From Streptomyces thermolilacinus SPC6 (lineage in GTDB: Bacteria; Actinomycetota; Actinomycetes; Streptomycetales; Streptomycetaceae): 64,000 nt of DNA. Below are positions 55,001 to 64,000 of the stretch, piece after piece; within the stretch, counting starts at the first letter, position 1, and the number at the start of each line of letters is the position of its first letter. Where the stretch lies: NCBI RefSeq assembly GCF_000478605.2, contig NZ_ASHX02000001.1:1470383-1534382 (forward strand). Direction: 5' to 3'. Position numbers and translations under genes: made by a program. Under the pieces are notes generated by a model. That model had not been told where the DNA came from, made no database searches, and saw only the letters and a list, made by a program, of their open reading frames with translations.

Positions 55001-57906
55001 GAGACCCGCGAGATGTTCCGCACCTGCGAGGTGAGGTTGTTCGCCATCACGTTGACGTTGTCGCTGAGGTCCTTCCAGATGCCGGTCACGCCCCGCACCC
55101 GCGCCTGGCCGCCGAGGATGCCCTCGGTGCCCACCTCGCGCGCCACCCGCGTGACCTCGTCCGCGAAGTTCGACAGTTGGTCCACCATCGTGTTGACGGT
55201 GGTGACCAGGTCGAGGATCTCGCCCCGCGCGTCCACGGTGATCTTCTTCGACAGATCGCCCTTGGCGACCGCCGTCGTCACCTGGGCGATCTGCCGCACC
55301 TGCGACGTCAGGTTGCTCGCCATGAAGTTGACGGACTGCGTCAGGTCCTTCCAGGTGCCCGAGACGCCCTGCACCTCCGCCTGGCCGCCCAGCCGCCCCT
55401 CGGTGCCCACCTCGCGGGCCACCCGGGTCACCTGCTCGGCGAAGTTGGAGAGCTGGTCCACCATCGTGTTGAGGGTGTTCTTCAGCTCCAGGATCTCCCC
55501 GCGCGCGTCCACGTCGATCTTCTGCGACAGGTCGCCGCGCGCCACCGCCGTGGCCACCTGCGCGATGTTGCGGACCTGCGCCGTCAGGTTCCCCGCCATG
55601 CTGTTCACGGAGTCCGTCAGATCACGCCACACACCGGCCACACCCGGCACCTGCGCCTGGCCGCCCAGCCGCCCCTCGGTGCCCACTTCGCGGGCCACCC
55701 GCGTCACCTGCTCGGCGAACGACGACAGCTGGTCCACCATCGTGTTGATGGTGTTCTTCAGCTCCAGGATTTCCCCGCGCGCGTCCACGTCGATCTTCTG
55801 CGACAGGTCGCCCCGGGCCACGGCGGTCGTCACCTGGGCGATCTGCCGCACCTGCGAGGTGAGGTTTCCCGCCATGAAGTTGACGGAGTCGGTGAGCTCC
55901 TTCCACGTACCGGACGCACCCGGTACGCGCGCCTGCCCGCCGAGCCGGCCCTCCGTACCCACGTCCCGCGCCATGCGCGTCACCTGGTCGGCGAACGCCG
56001 AGAGCTGCGCCACCATCGTGTTGACGGTGTTCTTCAACTCCAGCATCTCACCGGCCACATCGACCGTGACCTTCTGCGTCAGATCGCCGTTGGCCACCGC
56101 CGTCGTCACCTGCGCGATGTCCCTCACCTGACCGGTCAGGTTCCGGAACGCCGTGTTGACGGAGTCAGTCAGGTCCTCCCACGTGCCCGCCGCGCCGCGC
56201 CCCTCGGCCTGACCGCCGAGCCGGCCCTCGACGCCGCCCTCCCTCGCCACACGCGTCACTTCGGAACCGAACGCGGAGAGCTGGTCCACCATCGTGTTGA
56301 CGGTGTTCTTCAACTCCAGCATCTCACCGGCCACATCGACCGTGACCTTCTGCGTCAGATCGCCGTTGGCCACCGCCGTCGTCACCTGCGCGATGTCCCT
56401 CACCTGACCGGTCAGGTTCCGGAACGCCGTGTTGACGGAGTCAGTCAGGTCCTTCCACGTGCCCGCCGCGCCGCGCACCTCGGCCTGACCGCCGAGCCGG
56501 CCCTCGACGCCGACCTCCCTCGCCACACGCGTCACTTCGGAACCGAACGCGGAGAGCTGGTCCACCATCGTGTTGACGGTGTTCTTCAACTCCAGCATCT
56601 CACCGGCCACATCGACCGTGACCTTCTGCGACAGGTCGCCGTTGGCCACCGCCGTCGTGACCTGCGCGATGTCCCTCACCTGACCGGTCAGGTTCCGGAA
56701 CGCCGTGTTGACGGAGTCAGTCAGGTCCTTCCACGTGCCCGCCGCACCGGGCACCTGCGCCTGGCCGCCGAGCAACCCCTCGACACCGACCTCCCGTGCC
56801 ACCCGCGTCACCTCGTCGGCGAAGGTGCGCAGCGTCTCGGTCATCTGGTTGATCGTGTCCGCGAGCTGCGCGACCTCGCCGCGCGCGCTGACCCGCACCT
56901 TCTGCGACAGGTCGCCGTTGGCGACGGCGGTGGTGACCTCCGCGATGCCGCGCACCTGTGAGGTCAGGTTGCCCGCCATCGTGTTGACGGAGTCGGTGAG
57001 GTCCTTCCACACACCGGCGACACCCGGCACCTCGGCCTGCCCGCCGAGCTCGCCCTCCGTACCGACCTCACGGGCGACTCGGGTGACCTCGGAGGAGAAC
57101 GACGACAGCTGGTCCACCATCGTGTTGACGGTGTTCTTCAGCTCCAGCATCTCCCCGGCCACGTGCACGGTGACCTTCCGCGACAGGTCGCCCTTGGCCA
57201 CCGCCGTGGTGACCAGCGCGATGTCGCGGACCTGCGCGGTCAGCCGGTACGCCATCGTGTTGACCGAGTCCGTGAGGTCCTTCCACGAACCGGACACGCC
57301 GCGCACCTGCGCCTGCCCGCCGAGCTTGCCCTCCGTACCCACTTCGAGGGCGACGCGCGTCACCTCGTCGGTGAACGACGACAGCTGGTCGACGAGGTTG
57401 TTGACCGTACGGGCGACCTTCAGGAACTCGCCGCGCAGCGGCCGCCCCGCCCCGTCGGGCCCCTCGGACCGCAGCTCCATCCGCTGCTCCAGGTCACCGT
57501 CGGCGACGGCGGACAGCACCCGCCCCACTTCGGAGACGGGCCTGGTCAGATCGTCCACCAGGGCGTTGGCGGCCTCGATCGCGCTGGCCCACGCGCCCTC
57601 GCTGGCTCCCACCTCGAGCCGCTCCGAGAGCTTCCCCTCACGGCCGACGACCCGGCGCACCCGCGCCAGCTCGCCGGTGAGGTGCAGCTTGCGGTCGGCG
57701 ACCTCGTTGAAGACGGCGGCGATCTCCGCCATCGTCCCTTCGCCGGTGATGGTCAGCCGCTTGCGGAAGTTGCCGTCGCGCATCGCGACGAGCGCCCCCA
57801 GCAGCCGCTCCAGTGCAGCGGCGTCCACTTCGACGGTTCCGCTGCTCCGGGACCGTCCGCCCTTCGCGCGCGTGCTACCGCCTCGCGCCGCCACGCCAGA
57901 CTCCAC
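52084..57906 (-). CDS. osaA: Giant poly-HAMP hybrid histidine kinase OsaA
   Basis: OsaA is the kinase partner of OsaB. The 1940-residue cytoplasmic protein (no clear spans) is built of a short basic lead and a poly-HAMP array of about 12 units of 92 residues (about 40-1145). I count 13 GDL-type canonical HAMP signatures, each followed by a divergent partner ending [12 protein letters not shown] domain follows (about 1150-1310), then a coiled coil (about 1320-1440) and HisKA with [14 protein letters not shown] (His near 1457). HATPase_c includes [19 protein letters not shown] Pro/Ala-rich linker leads to a receiver domain (phospho-Asp near 1868, in [13 protein letters not shown]). GTG at 57906 has GGAGGG 5 bases upstream. 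Similar proteins sense osmotic stress. Confidence 0.93.
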   Translation of the reverse strand: MESGVAARGGSTRAKGGRSRSSGTVEVDAAALERLLGALVAMRDGNFRKRLTITGEGTMAEIAAVFNEVADRKLHLTGELARVRRVVGREGKLSERLEVGASEGAWASAIEAANALVDDLTRPVSEVGRVLSAVADGDLEQRMELRSEGPDGAGRPLRGEFLKVARTVNNLVDQLSSFTDEVTRVALEVGTEGKLGGQAQVRGVSGSWKDLTDSVNTMAYRLTAQVRDIALVTTAVAKGDLSRKVTVHVAGEMLELKNTVNTMVDQLSSFSSEVTRVAREVGTEGELGGQAEVPGVAGVWKDLTDSVNTMAGNLTSQVRGIAEVTTAVANGDLSQKVRVSARGEVAQLADTINQMTETLRTFADEVTRVAREVGVEGLLGGQAQVPGAAGTWKDLTDSVNTAFRNLTGQVRDIAQVTTAVANGDLSQKVTVDVAGEMLELKNTVNTMVDQLSAFGSEVTRVAREVGVEGRLGGQAEVRGAAGTWKDLTDSVNTAFRNLTGQVRDIAQVTTAVANGDLTQKVTVDVAGEMLELKNTVNTMVDQLSAFGSEVTRVAREGGVEGRLGGQAEGRGAAGTWEDLTDSVNTAFRNLTGQVRDIAQVTTAVANGDLTQKVTVDVAGEMLELKNTVNTMVAQLSAFADQVTRMARDVGTEGRLGGQARVPGASGTWKELTDSVNFMAGNLTSQVRQIAQVTTAVARGDLSQKIDVDARGEILELKNTINTMVDQLSSFAEQVTRVAREVGTEGRLGGQAQVPGVAGVWRDLTDSVNSMAGNLTAQVRNIAQVATAVARGDLSQKIDVDARGEILELKNTLNTMVDQLSNFAEQVTRVAREVGTEGRLGGQAEVQGVSGTWKDLTQSVNFMASNLTSQVRQIAQVTTAVAKGDLSKKITVDARGEILDLVTTVNTMVDQLSNFADEVTRVAREVGTEGILGGQARVRGVTGIWKDLSDNVNVMANNLTSQVRNISRVSSAVANGDLTKKVTVEARGEVAELADTVNTMVTTLSSFADEVTRVAREVGTEGELGGQARVPGVSGTWKDLTESVNSMASNLTGQVRQIAAVTTAIAKGDLTKKIDIDARGEIQELKNTINTMVDQLSSFAEEVTRVAREVGTEGILGGQARVRDVDGTWRDLTESVNEMAGNLTRQVRAIAAVATAVTRGDLNLKIDVDASGEIQVLQDNINTMIANLRDTTLANEEQDWLKGNLARISGLMQGRRDLDDVASLIMSELTPVVSAQHGAFFLAVPTGGGSAEPGGEDDGSYELRMRASYGYSAGSMPTSFRPGETLIGTAAEEKRTIQVNVPPGYLKISSGLGEAAPAHVIVLPVLFEGKVLGVIELASFQPFTQIQRDFLNQIAEMIATSVNTISVNSKTEVLLKQSQELTEQLRERSAELENRQKALQDSNAELEEKAELLAQQNRDIEVKNTEIEEARQVLEERAEQLAVSMRYKSEFLANMSHELRTPLNSLLILAKLLADNADGNLSPKQVEFAETIHGAGSDLLQLINDILDLSKVEAGKMDVSPTRIALVQLVDYVEATFRPLTAEKGLDFSVRVSPELPATLHTDEQRLLQVLRNLLSNAVKFTDTGAVELVIRPAKADVPASIREQLLEAGSLRDPDADLIAFSVTDTGIGIAASKMRVIFEAFKQADGTTSRKYGGTGLGLSISREIARLLGGEIHAASEPGRGSTFTLYLPLHVNELPPNGYGPGVGVPQDVSHGASADETGLDGSGTAPLALPAAGGPAPAAPGAPEAPAPAHGTGTGAGEARQAGTGALFRHRRKAAAAAEARTGSGDGRQGAGAGQEAPGGQEAGEQRRTFQFSGEKVLIVDDDIRNVFALTSVLEQHGLSVLYAENGREGIEVLEQHDDVTVVLMDIMMPEMDGYATTTAIRRMPQFAGLPIIALTAKAMKGDREKAIDSGASDYVTKPVDPDHLLAVMDQWMHGK
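54360..57780 (-). repeat. 276-bp HAMP-coding tandem repeat array in osaA
   Basis: The array codes for about 12 units of 92 residues with the pattern NGDL..KV..RGE then GTEG.LGGQA..G..GTWKDLT. The unit length equals exactly 276 bases. Copies at 56011-56286 and 56287-56562 are identical at 273 of 276 positions, and much of the following copy (56563-56838) is also close. Confidence 0.9.
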
Positions 57907-57964
57907 CGTGTCCCTCCCGCAGGGGTTGACCGTATTGCTCGGGCTCGTGCCCGGGTGTCGCCCC

Positions 57965-58019
57965 GGTCACGTCACTCGTGGTGACCGCTACCGGAAACCT
58001 TCCCAGTCTGTCACCACGA
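57965..58019. promoter_or_regulatory. Inverted repeats between osaA and the phosphatase gene
   Basis: In the divergent gap, TCGTGGTGAC (57976-57985) pairs perfectly with GTCACCACGA (58010-58019). GGTCAC (57965-57970) also pairs with GTGACC (57981-57986). These are candidate operator or stem-loop elements that could act on both genes. Confidence 0.45.
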
Positions 58020-58214
58020 ACGTCCCGGGCCATAACAGTTCGGCAGCTTCGCATAACGTCCCCGTCCTCTGGGGACGGAAACAGCCGTGACCACCACCCG
58101 CCCGGACTGCGAAGGTAAGTAACCTGGCATGCGGCTGTCCAACCGCCCCGGTCCGCCCGGCGGGGGCGGTGTGGCCGTGTGACCACGGGGTACCGGGAGG
58201 GGCGGGGGCCGATC

Positions 58215-60866
58215 ATGGCGAAGCCGGGCGTCGAGACGCGTACGAGGAGTTCTGTGATCACCGCGCGGGCGGCTGCCACCTTCGAACCTGTGGGGCGGTC
58301 GGTCGCGACCGCCCGGGCCTTCGTCCGGGACACCCTGCAAGGCTGGGGGTACTCCGACGTCGTCGACGACGCCGTCGTCCTGACCAGCGAACTCGTCACC
58401 AACGCGGTGGTCCACGCCGGTACGGCGGCGGACGTCCTGTGCCTGCGCACGGAGCACGGCGTACGGGTCGAGGTCGCGGACCGCTACCCGGAGCGCGAGG
58501 TGCCCCTCCAGGGCGTCGCCCAGCCCGTCGCGGCCCTCGACCGGGAGAACGGCCGGGGGCTGCTGCTGTGCGCCGCCCTGGCCACCCGCTGGGGCGTCGA
58601 GTACTCCCCCACCCGCAAGCGCGTCTGGTTCCAGCTCGACCTGCCGGAGCGCCCGGTCGGCACCCGTCACGCGGGCCCCGCGCTCCCGCCCGACCTGCTG
58701 CCCGTCGCGGACGAGCGGGTCAGGGTCGCGGTCGCGCAGATCGACCGCTCGGGCGCCATCACCGCCTGGAACGACGACGCCGCACACCTTTTCGGGTACG
58801 CCTCTGATCAGGTGGTCGGCAAGCAGCTCGGCGACTTCGCCGCCTGGCCGCACACGCCCGGTACGGGGACGGGCCTGGCGGAGGCGCTTCAGCTGTCCCG
58901 CTGGGAGGGCAGCTACGGCATCCGCGGCATGGACGGCCGTGTGATCCCCGTGTACGCCTCCCATCTGCGGGTCCGCGACACGCACGGCGAGCCGTCGACG
59001 GTGTGCCTGCTGGTACGGGACGACGAGCGGGCCGTCCTGCAGTCCCCGCCCCGTGCGGCGGGCGGCGATTCCCCGGGCGAGGGACGTACCGCCGATCCCT
59101 TCGAGGTGTTCATCGGCTCTCCCGCCCCGGACGACCTGGACGGTCTGCTCCAGCGCACGGTGGAACGGGCCCGCGACATGCTCGACGGGGACGCCGCGTT
59201 CCTGCTGCTGGCGACGGACGACGAGACGGAGCTGGAGGTGCGGGCCACGACAGGCCTGCCGTCGGCCCGCCAGCGCTTCGCGCGCGTACCGGTGGAGGCG
59301 GGCACGAGCCGGTACGCCTCGGCCCGTATGCCGGCCGTCCACGAGGACCTGCTGGCGGTGCCGGGCGCGGTGCCGCTGCTGAACGGCACGGGCATGCGCT
59401 CGGTGGTGACGGTCCCGCTGAAGGTGGAGGGCCGTCTGACGGGCTCCCTGGGGGTGGCCGCGGAGTCGGCCGGGCGCTATTCGAACGAGGAGGCGCTGCG
59501 CTTGCAGTTCGCCGCCGACCGGATCGCCCTGGCCGTCGAGTCGGCCCGGCTTGGCGAGCTGGAGCGGCTGCGCCGCGGTTCGCTGAGTTTCCTGGTGGAG
59601 GCGTCGGATCTGCTGGCGGGCACGCTGGACCGGGACCAGACGCTCGCGCTGATGGCCCAGATGACGGTGCCGACGCTGGCGACGTGGTGTGCCGTGTACA
59701 CGATCGCCGACCAGTCGTCGGACCCGTACCTGTCGTATGTGCTGCACGAGGACGAGGAGCGTATCGACGGACTGAAGGAGCTGCTGTCGGGCGTGACCCC
59801 GCCGGACCCGGTGCCGACGCCGGGCGCCCGTGTGTGGGAGGCCCCCGGGGAGGCGGCTCAGCGGGCCGCGCTGGAGGCGTCGCGGCGGGAGCTGGGCGAG
59901 GTGTCGTCGTCCCTGTCGTCGGGGATCGGTACGACGCTGGCGACGGCGGCCGCGGTGGGCGGTGAGACGGTGGTGCTGCCGCTGGTGGCGCGTAACCGGG
60001 TGATCGGCATGCTGACGCTGGGCAAGCCGTCGGACGACCACTTCCGTCAGGAGATCCTGGAGCTGGCGGAGGACCTGTCCCGCCGTGCCGCTCTGGCCCT
60101 GGACAACGCGCGGCTGTACAGCGAGCGCACGGCGATCAGCCAGTCGCTCCAGCGCAGTTTGCTGCCGCCGGGCCTGCCGCAGGTTCCGGGGGTCGAGGTG
60201 GATGTGATCTACCGGGCGGCGGGCGAGGGCAACGAGGTGGGCGGCGACTTCTACGACCTGTTCCCGATCAGGGACGGGGCGTACGGCTTCGCGATCGGCG
60301 ATGTGTGCGGTACGGGCCCGGAGGCGGCCGCGGTGACGGGCCTGGCCCGGCACGCGCTGCGGCTGCTGGCCCGGGAGGGCTTCGGCGGCCCGGCGGTGCT
60401 GGAGCGGCTGAACGCGGCGATCCTCGACGAGGGTGCCCGCAGCCGGTTCCTGACGCTGCTGTACGGGGAGCTGTGGCCGCAGGAGGACGGCAGCGCCCTG
60501 TTGAAGGTCGTGTGCGCGGGCCATCCGCTGCCGTTGCGACTGCGCCAGGACGGCACGGTGGTTCCGGCGGCCGAGCCGCAGCCGCTACTGGGCGTGATGG
60601 ACGACCTGGAGCTGTACGAGGAGTCGGTGACGCTGGAGCCGGGCGATGTGCTGTTGTGCGTCACGGACGGTGTCACGGAGCGGCGTGAGGGGTCGCGGAT
60701 GCTGGGCGACGACGGCCTGACCGAGGTGCTGCGCACGTGTACGGGCCTGACGGCCGGCGCGGTCGCGGCGCGGGTGCTGCGGGCGGTGGAGCGGTTCGCC
60801 GCGGAACCGGCGTCGGACGACATGGCGATCCTGACGATGCGCGTCCCTGAGCTCCATCAGCAGTAG
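58215..60866 (+). CDS. ATPase-PAS-GAF-GAF-PP2C (SpoIIE/RsbU-type) phosphatase
   Basis: This multidomain signalling protein of 883 residues has, in order, an RsbW-type HATPase (about 20-140: DDAVVLTSELVTNAVVHAG, GRGLLLCAALATRWG), a PAS domain (about 165-280), two GAF domains (about 310-450 and 470-620) and a C-terminal SpoIIE/PP2C phosphatase (about 640-880). The phosphatase metal sites are visible: GGDFYD, IGDVCGTGPEAA, TDGVTERRE and DDMAIL. Such enzymes dephosphorylate anti-sigma antagonists; here the kinase-like ATPase is fused in. ATG at 58215 (MAKPGVE) is preferred to GTG 58179. It is divergent from osaA, so likely tied to the same stress response. Confidence 0.87.
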   Translation: MAKPGVETRTRSSVITARAAATFEPVGRSVATARAFVRDTLQGWGYSDVVDDAVVLTSELVTNAVVHAGTAADVLCLRTEHGVRVEVADRYPEREVPLQGVAQPVAALDRENGRGLLLCAALATRWGVEYSPTRKRVWFQLDLPERPVGTRHAGPALPPDLLPVADERVRVAVAQIDRSGAITAWNDDAAHLFGYASDQVVGKQLGDFAAWPHTPGTGTGLAEALQLSRWEGSYGIRGMDGRVIPVYASHLRVRDTHGEPSTVCLLVRDDERAVLQSPPRAAGGDSPGEGRTADPFEVFIGSPAPDDLDGLLQRTVERARDMLDGDAAFLLLATDDETELEVRATTGLPSARQRFARVPVEAGTSRYASARMPAVHEDLLAVPGAVPLLNGTGMRSVVTVPLKVEGRLTGSLGVAAESAGRYSNEEALRLQFAADRIALAVESARLGELERLRRGSLSFLVEASDLLAGTLDRDQTLALMAQMTVPTLATWCAVYTIADQSSDPYLSYVLHEDEERIDGLKELLSGVTPPDPVPTPGARVWEAPGEAAQRAALEASRRELGEVSSSLSSGIGTTLATAAAVGGETVVLPLVARNRVIGMLTLGKPSDDHFRQEILELAEDLSRRAALALDNARLYSERTAISQSLQRSLLPPGLPQVPGVEVDVIYRAAGEGNEVGGDFYDLFPIRDGAYGFAIGDVCGTGPEAAAVTGLARHALRLLAREGFGGPAVLERLNAAILDEGARSRFLTLLYGELWPQEDGSALLKVVCAGHPLPLRLRQDGTVVPAAEPQPLLGVMDDLELYEESVTLEPGDVLLCVTDGVTERREGSRMLGDDGLTEVLRTCTGLTAGAVAARVLRAVERFAAEPASDDMAILTMRVPELHQQ

Positions 60867-60882
60867 GCACCCCGGATACGAC

Positions 60883-60914
60883 GAAGGCCCCCCGCCGTGA
60901 GGCGGGGGGCCTTC
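60883..60914. terminator. Terminator between the phosphatase gene and tRNA-Thr
   Basis: A perfect 14-bp stem (60883-60896 with 60901-60914) has the loop GTGA. It lies 16 bases after the plus-strand stop and 7 bases past the minus-strand tRNA 3' end, so it can serve both. Confidence 0.9.
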
Positions 60915-60921
60915 TGTTCGG

Positions 60922-60994
60922 AGCCCCCAAACGGAATCGAACCGTTGACCTTCTCCTTACCATGGAGACGCTCTGCCGACTGAGCTATAGGGGC
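60922..60994 (-). tRNA. tRNA-Thr (anticodon GGT)
   Basis: Folded on the minus strand: acceptor GCCCCTA with TGGGGGC (one U-G pair), D arm GCTC...GAGC, anticodon stem TCTCC/GGAGA around loop ATGGTAA (anticodon GGT, reads ACC and ACU), and T arm AACGG TTCGATT CCGTT. The discriminator base is U; CCA is not encoded (CCG follows). It lies after the rRNA operon terminator and probably has its own promoter. Confidence 0.96.
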
Positions 60995-61034
60995 CTGTCG
61001 CCTTTTTCGAGGTTTCCCTCGCGGCGACGTGAAA

Positions 61035-61063
61035 ACTATATCCCACACGCTCCCGAACGCCTA
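61035..61063 (-). promoter_or_regulatory. Candidate tRNA-Thr promoter
   Basis: On the minus strand TATAGT (61035-61040) is a good -10. A weak -35, TAGGCG (61058-61063), lies 17 bases upstream. The start would be about 35 bases before the tRNA. Confidence 0.45.
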
Positions 61064-61166
61064 ATCGGCTGCCGCGGTCAATGCGCTGGTGGGAGGGAGC
61101 CGTGAAGAGTCGTCGGCCGACTGGGTCCCGGCTTCTCCTGAACCTCGCCGTATCTCCAGAAATGCG

Positions 61167-61196
61167 AAAAGCCCCGCATCATCAGATGCGGGGCTT
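61167..61196 (-). terminator. rRNA operon terminator
   Basis: A perfect 12-bp stem (61169-61180 with 61185-61196) has loop ATCA. On the minus strand the stem ends in a T-run (GGGGCTTTTCGC), a good intrinsic terminator just past 5S. Confidence 0.9.
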
Positions 61197-61209
61197 CCCG
61201 TCACAATTT

Positions 61210-61328
61210 GTTCGGCGGCGTCCTACTCTCCCACAGGGTCCCCCCTGCAGTACCATCGGCGCTGAAAGGCTTAGCTTCCGGGTTCGGAATGTAACCGGGC
61301 GTTTCCCTAACGCTATGACCACCGAAAC
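61210..61328 (-). rRNA. rrf: 5S ribosomal RNA
   Basis: About 119 bases on the minus strand. It starts GTTTCGGTGGTCATAGCG and ends GGACGCCGCCGAAC, with 5'/3' ends pairing (GTTTCGG with CCGAAC). The inner CCGAACCCGGAAGCTAAG segment is the universal 5S loop. This is the standard streptomycete 5S sequence; it lies 72 bases after the 23S 3' end. Confidence 0.96.
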
Positions 61329-61400
61329 ACTATGAAGATGAACTCAACCAGCCAAACGGGAGTTCGTTACTTCAGAACTAACACAGTGGACGCGAGCAAC

Positions 61401-64000
<2,600 letters not shown>

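Noticed and set aside
56011..56838. CRISPR-like regular repeats
   Set aside because: Units are 276 bases with no distinct spacers and code for HAMP domains in frame with osaA.
52051..56961. A 1636-residue plus-strand open frame opposite osaA
   Set aside because: It is an Arg/His/Leu-rich mirror of the HAMP repeats with no domain or start context. GC-rich third positions commonly leave the opposite strand open, and osaA itself has clear domains and a ribosome site.

Overview
This is a 64-kb piece of a Streptomyces chromosome, or that of a very close relative. The base composition is very GC-rich with strong third-position G/C, GTG starts are common, and the 5S/23S rRNA matches actinomycetes. 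The order hflX, rshA, dapF, miaA, miaB, gluKR-gluABCD, recX-recA, lhr, dps, clgR, cinA, pgsA, rimO, ftsK, osaB, osaA is what I know from the Streptomyces coelicolor core chromosome. No insertion sequence, prophage, CRISPR array or biosynthetic gene cluster is visible.

Layout. Positions 1-12,900 hold a secreted serine protease (5' end cut off) and a run of mostly minus-strand housekeeping genes: HflX GTPase, an M1-type metallopeptidase, the RelA/SpoT homologue RshA, DapF, MiaA, a dioxygenase-like protein and MiaB, plus two small plus-strand genes. Positions 13,000-20,110 form a glutamate module: a membrane-anchored TAXI-type binding protein, the GluK/GluR two-component pair, and the divergent gluABCD ABC importer closed by a strong hairpin. 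Positions 20,265-24,500 hold an FAD monooxygenase with an odd glycine-rich insert, then recX-recA with a LexA/SOS operator.

Positions 24,569-36,361 are more accessory: a frameshifted VOC-family gene, a NarL-type two-component pair, a cytochrome-bd-like cydAB pair, an MMPL exporter, an AI-2E family permease, a DUF3046 protein, a toroid-fold hypothetical, and azlCD with an AraC regulator. Positions 36,453-51,000 return to DNA/RNA maintenance: Lhr helicase, Nei-type glycosylase, Dps, the protease regulator ClgR, CinA, PgsA, RimO, a RodZ-like membrane regulator and FtsK. pgsA overlaps both rimO and cinA by 4 bp, so these three are a translationally coupled operon with clgR just behind.

Positions 51,100-60,870 are a signalling block: the response regulator OsaB, the giant poly-HAMP hybrid kinase OsaA, and a divergent ATPase-PAS-GAF-GAF-PP2C phosphatase. 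The window ends in tRNA-Thr(GGT), 5S rRNA and most of a 23S rRNA, all on the minus strand; the rest of that rRNA operon lies beyond position 64,000.

I see no clearly novel system. The most unusual signals are near-identical 276-bp repeats inside osaA that differ only by amino-acid-changing bases, the 80-residue insert in the monooxygenase, a duplicated segment covering the converging ends of the TAXI gene and gluK, a degenerate repeat ladder growing out of the end of dapF, and a lone TAXI protein beside a glutamate sensor.
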